NCBI RefSeq assembly: GCF_027744825.2
Contig: NC_071349.1
Coordinates: forward strand, 5,642,001-5,706,000
Length of the DNA: 64,000 nt
Direction: 5' to 3'
Source: Synchiropus splendidus
Lineage: Eukaryota; Chordata; Actinopteri; Syngnathiformes; Callionymidae
Shown: positions 54,062-64,000 of the stretch, piece by piece
How the letters are laid out: every line of letters begins with the position of its first letter
Position numbering within the stretch: the first letter of the stretch is position 1
Program-made: the position numbers and the translations under genes
Notes under the pieces: model-generated
Database searches by the model: none
What the model saw: the letters and a program-made list of their open reading frames with translations, nothing else
Told to the model about the DNA's origin: nothing

Positions 54062-54187
54062 TTGGGTGGACATAGGACGTCCTCCAGAAACTCCTCAATC
54101 TTGTTGACATCAGTCTTGACCTCGCCATTGAAGGTGATGAAGGGCGGGTGAGTGCCGGGGGCCAAGTTCTGGAGGTCGGCCGGCTTC
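54062..54187 (-). CDS. clic4: clic4 coding exon (126 nt; first one in the window)
   Basis: 126 nt, the family size, from CTCTGCTGCAG to CCCAA|GTGAGC on the minus strand. It supplies the last base of the arginine in LKRKPADL, then [40 protein letters not shown] and PK. This is the second half of the thioredoxin-like N-terminal domain. The intron to the next exon is 221 bp. The preceding exon with the CPFSQR motif is not within the window. Confidence 0.96.
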
Positions 54188-54814
54188 CTGCAGCAGAGAT
54201 TTTGGTCAATATGTTTATTGTAAGTCATAAAAAATAATGATGAAACAGCAGCAATAACTTGACAGAGGAGCAGCTCTTGCGACAAAAGGCTAAAATCCTT
54301 TGTGGAATTCTTTGTCAATCACTTTACAATAATGTCTCAGGCAAGCCTGAGGCCATGGTTCTCAACAGATAACACAGATCAGAGGGGGCTTCGGGGTTGA
54401 CTCTGAGAGAGAGTTATAAAGGAACATCACATGAAGCAAGAAGGCAGAGCTCTCACTTATAACCTCCAGATACAATGAAAGATATACTATACGCTGCTTA
54501 ACATGGTGAAGCCAGCAGGCACATAGTGTGGAAGCAAAGGACCAGGGGACACCATGCGGAGAGATTAGACGAATGGAAAGTGCATTGGATGAGAGCATTC
54601 AAATGAAAAGACAGATAGAAACACAACTGTTTATTATCCATTTGTTTGTAACGTCCTGCTTATCGAGCTTCTGAGATCAAAGGAGTGACTCCTTCACTGA
54701 ACATAAATGTGTAACCACAGCGGACTACATTAGAAGTAACTGGTGATGATCATTGACGATACATTATTATTTTTGAAGTCTATTTCAATTTTTGTGACAC
54801 TTAATTTTAACTAA

Positions 54815-54968
54815 ACCAGGGGTGTCAAACTGATCCATAAATAGGGTGCAGTGTGGGCAGTTCTTTGTTCCAACCGTGCAAGCACGTATAGGTAAACCAA
54901 GCAGGTGTCAGCTGAAAGTCCTCAGACAACCACAGTGGCCCTTTGAGGACCGGTCTGACACCCCTGGT
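54815..54968. mobile_element. Short MITE with terminal inverted repeats
   Basis: The left end ACCAGGGGTGTCAAACTGATCC pairs with the inverted right end ACCAGGGGTGTCAGACCGGTCC (18 of 22 positions). CAGGGGTGTCA termini are typical of small non-autonomous hAT-like elements in fish. The element is about 150 bp with no coding capacity. The flanking 8 bp match only weakly (a shared TAAA), so the target duplication has decayed or the ends are slightly misplaced. Confidence 0.65.
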
Positions 54969-55865
54969 GTAAATTTATTTATTGTTAAATTGTGCATATG
55001 CAGTGAGAGGTTGCTTTATGCATTATTACGTCAAGTAGATATTCCATTGTTTTGTTTGTTGGTCTTTAATGTTCAGTCTTTACTCGGCTGCCAAATTTCC
55101 CCATTGTGGGACAAACAAAGGACCATCTTGATGCATTCACTTGTCAGGCCTCAGCACTGACGCTTCAGCTGCTGTATGAGGCGTGTTCCTTGTTACACCA
55201 GTGTCATGTTTGTCCTCGCTCAGTCAGCAGCAGATGTTGCAGATTTCCAGCCAAAATCGAAATGAGCTCGTGATGACGAGTGAGTGTGAAAATCCACAAA
55301 CCCTACAAACCAGCTGCAGGCAAACAGACAGCGAATGACAATAACATCAATAAGATCCACCATGATAGACGGCCGGAGTGGGGACAAATACCGGAAGTGA
55401 TTTCAACTCTCTGGCATCCTGAAAGGAAGTGACACCCTAAGATCTATCACGAGACTCATGACCTCATTCTACCAAGTCAGGCAGGTGACACGTGATGTTA
55501 AATGGATAAGACGACAGTAGCAGTTGTATAAAGGTGTGGCCTGACAAGAAGAGGGAGTAGACCCTGATAAGTCACTGTAAAGCCTTTAACTAGAGTTTTC
55601 AAAGTTGATGCAAAATAACAGTCAAATGAGTCTCAGGAAAGGTGAGATCATTAATCTGTCCTCAAACCGCCCTTGAGCTTTTCTCCTGTAATGCCAGCAG
55701 AAGATGGTCTACATATACTGGGAAGAGATTTGTAAAAACTGTGAATAACCTAAGATGAATCAAATGTTCCTAAATGCTTGGCCTCAACTCTCAGGAGAAC
55801 ACATCCAAACAAGAGTGAGAGGCACTGCGAGAGATGGATTAGTCATCATGAGTGGTGATATTGGT

Positions 55866-55893
55866 ATATATTATTATTATTATTATTATTATA
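55866..55893. repeat. (TTA)n microsatellite
   Basis: About eight TTA units flanked by TATA-rich sequence. Confidence 0.92.
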
Positions 55894-55998
55894 ACATATT
55901 ATATTAGATTTTGGTGAACAAAGTAAACAGCAACAGAGCTGCTCAGTTATTAGTGGTTATTGTTTCTTATTTTCAGTTTGTGGACTCACTTTTATCAG

Positions 55999-56017
55999 CC
56001 CCTGACAGGGGGCGCTA
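55999..56017 (+). promoter_or_regulatory. CTCF-like site
   Basis: The bases GACAGGGGGCGCTA match the core of the vertebrate CTCF motif (CCAGGGGGCGCTA-like) at nearly every position. It lies in the large clic4 intron. Binding and orientation-dependent looping are inferred from the motif only. Confidence 0.45.
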
Positions 56018-56367
56018 TGGCATGTGTTGCACCATTCTTCAATGAATATTTATGGATGTAGTTGATGTTAATTTTGGGCAAAGCCAACAGGCAGAGTTCT
56101 GGGGGCTGAGGAGTTGCCCGGTGAGTGCTTTGGAAAAAATGACAGGAGAATGGATCTGTGAGTCGAACACACGTGGCAGAAGGAAAACCATAGAGACCAG
56201 ACGAGCATCTGACCGAGGCTGAAAATACTCTGGCACTCGCTGTGCTGGAAAAAAGTAGGCAGTATTTAGATGACTCATCAGGGTTTTGGAGAAGATGGCT
56301 TAAGAAACCTCATTTTGTTCCCTGTAGTTCAGACAGGGCCTGAGGAATCCTAAATAGCCTCTCTAGC

Positions 56368-56778
56368 ATGTTGATTCTCCTCCGGCCCGGAAAAAAGGGT
56401 CATGGGAAAACCAAACAAGCAGCAGGGAAGCAGCGAGTGTGTCAGGGGTGTGGCGGGATCAAAGCAAAACAGCACTGCAGGGATTGCTGTAAAACCCAAA
56501 ACCCTCAACAGATGCAAAAACCATCGAATGACTTTCAAGTTCTTCTCACTTCAATCCAGTGTCTGTCAACAGAGCTCTTGAACGATGACTGCTTTATGAC
56601 TAGTACAAGCTTGGGCTCACCTCTTGAGGTCAACAGTTGTGACATTGAAGACGACTCCTTTCAACCACAGAATCATGAAGAGTCGCTGGGAGAAGGGACA
56701 GTTCCCGATGCTCTCGCCATCACTTCCTGCCTGAGATACAGAAAGGGAACAAAAAGAATGTCAGACAATATCAGATGA
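56368..56778 (+). CDS. Unrecognised ORF with a four-cysteine motif (putative)
   Basis: 136 codons from ATG to TGA on the strand opposite clic4, inside its large intron. Residues 9-24 are basic ([16 protein letters not shown]). They are followed by C25-x2-C28-x8-C37-x2-C40-C41, which looks like a small zinc-binding knuckle or ribbon, and then an acidic serine-rich tail. The frame is open from 56344. CTCTCTAG at 56359-56366 could be a splice acceptor just before the ATG, so this may be the last exon of a split gene. I do not recognise the family. It may also be a fragment of a transposon or host gene copy, or a chance ORF. The clustered cysteines and non-repetitive composition set it apart from the other short ORFs nearby. 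Confidence 0.35.
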   Translation: MLILLRPGKKGHGKTKQAAGKQRVCQGCGGIKAKQHCRDCCKTQNPQQMQKPSNDFQVLLTSIQCLSTELLNDDCFMTSTSLGSPLEVNSCDIEDDSFQPQNHEESLGEGTVPDALAITSCLRYRKGTKRMSDNIR

Positions 56779-59700
56779 ATGATCATAATCCCAATGTTGA
56801 CCCAACATGTTAAACTTATGGGCCACATCGGGCTACAAAATATTCTAAGCACACAATATCCTTTCAGAATGTACTATGATGCTGGGAAGGATGCTGGGAC
56901 AGATCTTAAGCACACAATTGATGGGATAGTGAAGGTGTCAAAGGGTTGAACGTTAGACATTAAAAATCAAGCTCTGCTACAGAGGTACATGAATGATCAT
57001 CACAGTGGAGGTCAGAGGCGTCAAAGTAGTTAAATTATTATTTTTTTATTAAGTACAAACACTGATGTTTGAGCCATGATGTTCAGCTACTTACAACTCT
57101 CAAGTCACCTGCTTAGTAAATGATAAATCAAACTGACAGCATGAACACCACAACTAACAAAAAAGAAAGTGTTTTGGATCTTGACAGATTCCATTTCGGT
57201 TGCATAACCTTTACAACCAAGAGGATTTTATTGCTTCCAACCCACCCACCCCCATCTGTAAGAACAATGCCTCTTTCATACACAGTTCACAACGGCACTT
57301 AAAATACTTAGGAGGAGAGAGAGAGTGTTTTAAAAGCAAATGTTCCTTCAATTACAGACTTCAAGTCCAACAGTGAGGGAAGTAAACAAAAGACTTCCAG
57401 GTGGATATTTACCCCTCAACTCCTCCACTCTCTGCACAGGGTATCAGGATACTGAGGGGATGAAATGGTACTGAAGTTCAGTCCTTTGTAGACTTCACTC
57501 AGACGTCAAGCATCACAGAGATCACATGTGCTGACCTTCCATCCAAATTGGTGCTCATTACCTACCAAGTAAAAGCACCTCAAGCTTGACAAACATGGTG
57601 AACGCACAAGAATGGCCTTCTCAGGGGCACTTCAGTGACACAGTGCTCCAGTTGAAACGGCTGATTCTCCGTTTCATTGACCCTCTTTTGTCCACAACCC
57701 CACATTCAGCGCACTTCTCACCCGAGTCCTTTTCAATGTTCTGCAGAGTGACCTGAATGTGCGGAGCCTAAGGAATGCCCAAGTTGTTCACAAATCACTG
57801 CCAAAACAGATTTAGCAAGAGCAGAGATACAGTATTGAATAGAGGACTTTGTTTGGACCCCAGCTCAGCAGGTCCTTGATGGTATGGACAGGCGGGTTGT
57901 TGTCCTCTTTGTAACACCCACTGGGCTGGCTCAGTTTGATCTGCAGTGTTGCTTCTATTGTACAACGCTTCCCCCCTTCTGATTGAAAGCTTTATCTGAA
58001 AAACCTTTGTTCTAAGAACCAAAACGGCCCTTTTTCATCAACATCTTCAACCATCATAATCTGAGACCAGGATCAGATGAATGAATATTGCTCTCCAACA
58101 CACCTGCAGAGATCCATTCAGCTCAGGATCAAGAACAGCAGTGCATCACAGCAACCATTTCCATGGTGACAGTCAGAGATATCTGACATGTAAAGCAGAG
58201 GATTCAAAGAGCAGAGGATCACCATCATCTGAATGACGTCTTTTATTTCAACATTTTTCAGTTTTTTGATTGAACCACATTACTCACCACTTAAATGACC
58301 AATAGCCTACCAATTCACTGGTCCTTAACAAGTCTTAGGTGATAACTCTCCAGACCAACACCTTAGTGCAACTTGAAACATGCCTGTAGACAATCCACTC
58401 CCTATCACTGCTTCTCCATTCATGCCCACTAGTATCTGAGGAATGCTTTAGTGGTTTTCAACTCTTCAAGCAGCATTATGGGAAATGCTGGGCTGTCTAG
58501 TTGCAGCAATGCAGCTGTGGCGGAAGTAAACGCCAGCTCCTGTTAGCAACTATCACGATCAACAATACAAATCACTGAAGGCCACACAAGGGTGAAAAGA
58601 ACCTTTATACATGTACACAAGGCAATGCTGAGTTTTGAAGTACATTCAATTCTGATACCTCTCGGCCTTTAATAAAATATTTACATAGTTTAATAACAAT
58701 ATTTACATGAAACCTCTTCAAGAAAAGAGATGTTTCAGTACAATTAGTCCAAATAAAGAAAACGCAGCAGCATTCTTTGTCAGAGAAAAAAGATGCACAA
58801 ATTCCCAATTACGCAATATTCTCCACAATAGCAGAAGTCAGTTTCCCGTGTCACGGATCTGATATTACAGGAAGTAACTGATTATGGCTTGAGCTGGTAG
58901 ACGTGAGGGAGAACAAGTAACAAATGTTTTCAGTGGGCGGGAGTAAAGGCAGTAGGCTGCTTTGGCATGTTGCAAAGCCTTCACTCCTCCCAGTCTTCCC
59001 TTCTCCTGGGCCTCTCTGTGGAGTGAATTGAGCATTTGGGGGGGAAGGCGGGAGAACTATTCCAGAAATGTCCTGTTACTTTTTCAGAAGAGGGAGCCTT
59101 GTTTGGGTTGGGTGATGCTGCAGTAGGACTTTCATTTTACAGCTTAGTGAGTGGCTATAATAGGGCAACTGACGCAGTGACAATTTCAATCCCAAAATGG
59201 TTGAAGACGACACCTTTATACCATGTGTCCCAAAACAATTTCAATCTTGGTGGGATGAAATGATGAACAGAATATTTCCATGTAAATAGCATTGTGTGGC
59301 CCTTGTGAGAAAGCAACAAGGCCACTTTCTTTTAGGGATGATCCAACAGCGCTAGAGACATAGTTGTGTCATTCGTAATTACGAATGTCCAGTGTGAAAT
59401 TTAAAAGTCCATATTGTGCAATGATTAACCGGGTGGAGACACGTTTCCTGAGTAAATATTAACTTTGGATCACAAGCATCTGGTGACTGCAACTGTGGTC
59501 ACATCATTTTCATTGTGGTGCTGTTGAGTGGTAGGGTAACTTTGTCAGTGGAAGAAGATTCTGTGCACACATCAATGCTTTGTCAATGATAGAATCAAGC
59601 ATTTTGCTTTCCTTAATAAATCATCTCATGGCTTGTATGCGACACATGTATAGCATAAACAGTTAGCTCACAGTATAGATTTGGACTTTGGACTGGATTT

Positions 59701-60065
59701 TGGACTCTTAATGTAACTCAACAAGTACATGTAAATCTCTAGTTTCCACAGAGTGCGGTTGCCTGCTTACGTCACGTGGTAGAGAGCTGAATGAGCCACG
59801 ATACATGGCAGATGTTTTTGCTTCTCAAACTGAAGAACAAAATAGAGTTTCACACTAGGTCAGAATTCTGAGTTGTCTGAGATCTGCCACATGCTTCAAG
59901 GAAACAGGAAGAAAGCATGTGATCCCAAGACAAGACCAACAAAACCAACAAGGAGTAGGAAGTCAAAGATTAGAATAACGTGATAACGGTTAAATAGAAT
60001 GTCATTGCATAGTTACTTAGTAGCAGTGTGTAACTTATATTATCTTTTGTGCCCATCCCACTCAG

Positions 60066-60155
60066 GCCCTCTGCAGTACCAGGGCTATGATACCTTGCCC
60101 CAGATGAGTGCTGGTGTCAGTAATCAAAGCAAGGAGCGCAACTCAACATGGAGCA
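60066..60155 (+). CDS. Orphan exon-like segment (putative)
   Basis: 90 nt flanked by a pyrimidine-rich acceptor (TCTTTTGTGCCCATCCCACTCAG) and a donor matching consensus (GTGAGTAG). Only one frame is open; it enters and leaves in phase 1 and reads PLQYQGYDTLPQMSAGVSNQ followed by SKERNSTWS. Both other frames contain stops. It is on the plus strand inside a minus-strand clic4 intron. I do not recognise the peptide and see no partner exons. It could be an internal exon of an unrelated nested gene or a chance combination of splice-like sites. Confidence 0.3.
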
Positions 60156-62780
60156 GTGAGTAGTTGAGTTGAATGGTTTCATCAAAAAGAGAACCAGTCC
60201 AGGGCCTGTTCAGGTGTTTGGTTGCAAGATAATTTACATTGTTGCAACTTTTGACTATCAAACATCCACTTTAGCAATGTTGGACAGGACTGTGGTTATT
60301 GTTTTTCTGACATGCCCATGATAAAGGACAACCTGTGTGGGAACTGGTTCTGTTATATTCTTGCCGATGAAAATAAATATGAAAGCATTCAATAACTTCT
60401 GCATGGGCTGTGAAGTGCGTGTGTAACATCATGTGTATTGTTTTACCAAAGCCATTATGTCATGTCTACAGCACACAGTGTGTCTCTCAGTGTGTCTCTC
60501 TGAAACATGTCACTCAGGCTTCAGAGGACCATACATCATGTACTCATATAACACACACTTGCAACACCCTGGTAACCATCAATTACAGTTTTCACAATTG
60601 CAACAAATTTAAGGTCCAAACCTCAACCTTCCTGTTAACGTTCCATTTTCATGATTGTACTGTAGCATTCAGAGAGGGCTTGTGGTACATCTCAGTACAG
60701 CAGCTACACAAAATGCTTCTTGTTTGGAGAAGGTTTTGCTCCATCATTCGGCATGAAACATCAACACAACCTCCGCCCGTAGCATTACCATCCTGAATTT
60801 TCCTTTTAAATGAATAAACAATTGAATTTAAAACAGAGCACCATATCCTGTTCTCCTCTGAGTCAAATATGAGTCACATGTTTCAACATCTTTCAGTGAG
60901 ACGTTCTCCTCATGTGATTTTATAATGCGTGAGCCAACAGACTCCTTATCTAAGCTCAGTGGATAACACGCAAGTCAACATATGATTGTTCAACTAATGC
61001 CCGTCACACAAAAGCTTCCCAGCAGCAGCTGTGACTCATCCTTAAGTCGGCTGTTATCTAGGAGTCAGTGCACAGGACAGCTCGCCCTGACATCTGTACA
61101 ATGAGACCTCAGGCTACCAACAGAAGACATATTTCTTTGAAAACCACCTCTCCACTAAATATTCCGAGACTGCTGGTGACACTGAAGATCGGATGTTGTG
61201 TGATAAGAAGCTGCAGATAATGTGAACAAGGACATCAAGGACGTTCATGTTTGTTCAACTGAAAGCCTTGAAGTCTCTCTCTGGAGTCTCTTTTAAAACC
61301 TATGTTTAAGTAAAAAGGCTTACTTCACAGGAAAAGCTGAAACGTTTCCCTTGGAATGTAATGGGATTTAGACATTTCTCTCGTGACTGGGGATCGGCGA
61401 TAACTTATAGTACAAAAAACAATCCCCGCAATGGGTATTTTACACCTCACAATAAATTGGATAAACACAGGGCAAACTCGCTGCATCGGACTTGCATACA
61501 TGAATACGACGGGACCATGACGGTGCGCAGGGCTCTCCAGCTCCGCAGCGTTTGACTGCCGACACTGGCGTGTGATAGTTGGCAAGAGTGTGGTGGACAG
61601 TCGTAGTTAGAATTTTTTTTGTAATACAGGTAAGAGACTGACACGGTTTTCTGCCTAGGTTCATATCAACAAATGCAGGGTCTCCAACTGCGTTGGCACA
61701 TCGCGAAACACTGTGTTGAAAATAGTTGGATAGTTGGTGTACATCCGCTCCTTTATAGTCGTTGGTGTCCTCTACCAAGTCCCCGATAACGGTTCACTGG
61801 CAGACACACTGCTACAGGCAGCTCTAATGCTACAACCATCAGTTAGGAACCATCAACAAATCCAGATTCAATGGAAGTATAAGTGAAATCTTCAGTCATG
61901 CCAATGAAAAACAACCATTTTAGGAGAGAGAATTGTGTAAAGATTTTTGATCACACTAGACAAAGGACTGATAGTTTGTATAATGATTTAAAACTTGGAA
62001 TATGACTCAGAGATCATTTATTCACATTATTTCTCGTATTTCGTCAATAGCATCTAGGAAATGTGTCCAGACGGGTCCATATTTTAAGACGGTCAAGAGA
62101 CACAAGATACATATGGGATAGCAGACAGACAGCTCGATTTAACCCCTAAATAAAACTGGCATAGCTGTCCATCACAACTGGCTTCTACGATAGAAACACT
62201 AGAATTATCAACTCTACACTTAGTTAATTATTATATTTAAACATAAAAAATAATGATATTGGATACAAACACCACTAAAAGTTTCATCATAAAATAGTTT
62301 TGAGACTGTAATGTGTCAATTCAATCATCTCAAATGTATTTGAAGCAAGTTAGCAACTGTTCCCTCTATCCCATGAAGGGATGAAGATTCGCGTTGAGCT
62401 CGGCACTCCTCCTAGGCTCAACCTAAATTAAGTAACATACTGGCCGGTACTTTCTCCCAACAGACTTTTCTCATCTAAAATTGGGCCGGCCACTCAGCAA
62501 GTTCGAGACACTGTTTGGCCTAATAAGGAGCTAACAAGCTGCACAGCCTTCCTCTGCAACACACACAGAACGAATGTTTGTGAGAGGGACAACATCACAG
62601 TACCCCACCCTCTGAGCTGGGTTATCGCAATGGGTGTGGGCCTCTGCATGGTAGCAGCTGTAACATTGACAAACTCCGTGCCAGTTTCAACAACATAGGT
62701 TTGATCCTCTGACCCCAGTTGAATAATCAGATTATATTAATAAACTCATAGCTGTGTCATGCCTCTAACTGCAAAAAACG

Positions 62781-63306
62781 GTGTTCAGTAGGGGTGTGGG
62801 GAAAAAAATAAGATTCATATAAAAATTGTGATTCTGATTTGCTATGATTCAGACACACAAGCATCGCAAAACTAAAACCAAGCACCTCGGCAACACAGCT
62901 AGGCAGCTGTGCCTCAGCTTTACCGAGAGACTAATCCCTAGTGTGAAAGCACCATAACAGAATAAAAGAACAGTCGCCAGTAAAGGCACTTTCCTGAGAG
63001 TTTTACATGTTTTATGAAGTAAAGAGGCACTTTTAATTACTGGAGCAGTGTGTAATATTGCCTTCATGAGAACAGTTGCAATACTTCAACCTTGAGCAGA
63101 GATAAATGTTTAAAACGTAATAAACATAAAAAAGAAACTTAAATGTCCCTGTCATTCTGACTGCAAAGTTGACTAGATCATGACCAGAAATCAGATCAGA
63201 AATCATTCATTATCAATGCAATTATTTTTAAATCGTATCATGGCTCCAACAATCTGAATTGATTCAGTTCATGAGATAGTAAAAGACTCACACCCCTAGT
63301 GTTAAG
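62781..63306. mobile_element. hAT-like non-autonomous element with 8-bp target duplication
   Basis: The element runs from 62789 (TAGGGGTGTG) to 63298 (CACACCCCTA), a perfect 10-bp terminal inverted repeat. The 8 bp on each side are GTGTTCAG and GTGTTAAG, matching at 7 of 8 positions, which is the target-duplication length of hAT transposons. The interior (510 bp) contains no transposase frame. Minus-strand open frames within it have no recognisable domain. Confidence 0.75.
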
Positions 63307-64000
63307 TATCAAACTCAGAAGGAAGTTGGAGTAAGAAATTACAGCTAGCATGCACCTGCCAAGTTTAGTGATTTACAAGTCAAAGTTTGACCTATTGTGA
63401 AACTAACTTTCTGACACACTAAGAGCTAAGAAACAGTCTTTTTGGGTAGAGGGCAGAGCCTTCCACTCAAACACAACCAACTTCAGAGCAAGTGAGATTC
63501 ACTATCACCAGGACGAAACCGGAACGATCACTTATCTTACACAATATACCGCTAAAAAAACCCCAATGAAGAGCATTGAATGTCTCACAATAAATTACAT
63601 TTCCACAAGGGCGTGGTGCACCGTTTCCGAACTCCCATACAGATGAGACCAAGGCGGGACGACAAGCCTGGAGGACTTTCACTCCCATCCCAATCATAGT
63701 TTTAAACACATTTTTAACACAAGAAACTCTCAATAATGACATTGGTAGACACAAGACTGAATGTCACAACAAGAGCACCAGATACTGATCTGACTGGAAA
63801 TATTCGCGCAAAATCTCTGCCACGTCTTTCACTAGCCACCACGGAGCGCACAGCCAAATTGAACTCCAAAGTAAAACTGGCAGAACACAGTGTGTGAGTT
63901 GCCAACACAAGAAGATTTTGATTTGCAGATGTCTGCACTTACTTATCTATTAATCATTAATTTTTCTGTCAGTGATAGACCAAGTGCATCCTGTGTTAGA

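Larger units (their letters stand above)
51571..54187 (-). other. clic4: clic4 gene, 3' part (four coding exons; 5' end outside window)
   Basis: Chloride intracellular channel protein, a glutathione-S-transferase-fold protein that exists in soluble form and also associates with membranes, with roles in redox, actin/trafficking and nuclear signalling. Four exons of 126, 107, 182 and 165 nt join in frame and encode the last 192 complete residues, the same number as human CLIC4 from its KPADLQ segment on (253 in total). Diagnostic stretches are [54 protein letters not shown] (containing the KVVAKKYR nuclear signal known for CLIC4), [20 protein letters not shown] and AKRLVK. TCPSDKE and the FEIPKEMT wording favour CLIC4 over CLIC5 (TCAADSE) and CLIC6 (TCPADQE). 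The exons with the CPFSQR redox motif were not found and should lie beyond 64000. Confidence 0.92.
54188..64000 (-). other. Large 5' intron of clic4 (continues beyond the window)
   Basis: At least 9.8 kb. I searched the reverse strand for the exon encoding the [15 protein letters not shown] segment and did not see it, so the intron runs past 64000. Content: two hAT-like miniature elements (54815-54968 and 62781-63306), a (TTA)n microsatellite near 55868, a strong CTCF-like site near 56000, a plus-strand ORF with a CxxC...CxxC motif at 56368-56778, and a splice-flanked exon-like segment at 60066-60155. From 57000 to 60000 and 60800 to 62700 I see no feature I can name. Confidence 0.7.

Noticed and set aside
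54188..64000. clic4 exon with the CPFSQR motif
   Set aside because: Searched the reverse strand by eye for the coding signature and found nothing; presumed beyond the right edge.

Overview
This is a vertebrate nuclear genome window, almost certainly from a ray-finned (teleost) fish. Two recognisable, intron-split protein genes lie tail to tail. On the plus strand is a complete proximal-promoter (P2) form of a RUNX transcription factor gene, best matched to runx3. On the minus strand is the 3' part of a chloride intracellular channel gene, best matched to clic4. Mammals have the same CLIC4/RUNX3 pair with the same convergent orientation (recalled, not searched), which supports both names. Tc1-like transposase debris, fish-type LINE fossils and hAT-like miniature elements also point to a teleost.

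Layout. 1-3950: AT-rich non-coding DNA ending in an (AT)n tract; probably upstream sequence or the end of a P1-P2 intron. 3990-4577: P2 promoter and 5' leader with two inverted CCAAT boxes and a short upstream ORF. 4578-27401: six coding exons of runx3 (258, 157, 105, 141, 78 and 482 nt) that join in frame to a 406-residue protein ending VWRPY. About 27402-30110: its long 3' UTR. 30110-49990: a gene-poor gap with fossil transposons, microsatellites and a perfect 20-bp hairpin. About 50800-54187: 3' UTR and last four coding exons of clic4, with a dead Tc1 piece in one intron. 54188-64000: the large next intron of clic4, whose first two coding exons lie beyond the window. It holds two hAT-like miniature elements, a CTCF-like site, an unrecognised plus-strand ORF with a four-cysteine motif, and a well-formed exon-like segment of unknown origin.

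The two genes are not an operon and no shared pathway is implied. RUNX3 is a nuclear DNA-binding regulator that works with CBF-beta and Groucho/TLE proteins. CLIC4 is a GST-fold protein moving between cytosol, membranes and nucleus. I found no CRISPR array, prokaryotic gene, viral gene or toxin gene, and no convincing new multi-gene system. The most useful points for follow-up are the GC-AG intron inside the Runt domain, the frame-neutral 78-nt runx3 exon, the G-quadruplex/paired-octamer block in runx3 intron 3, and the two possible nested coding segments in the clic4 intron.
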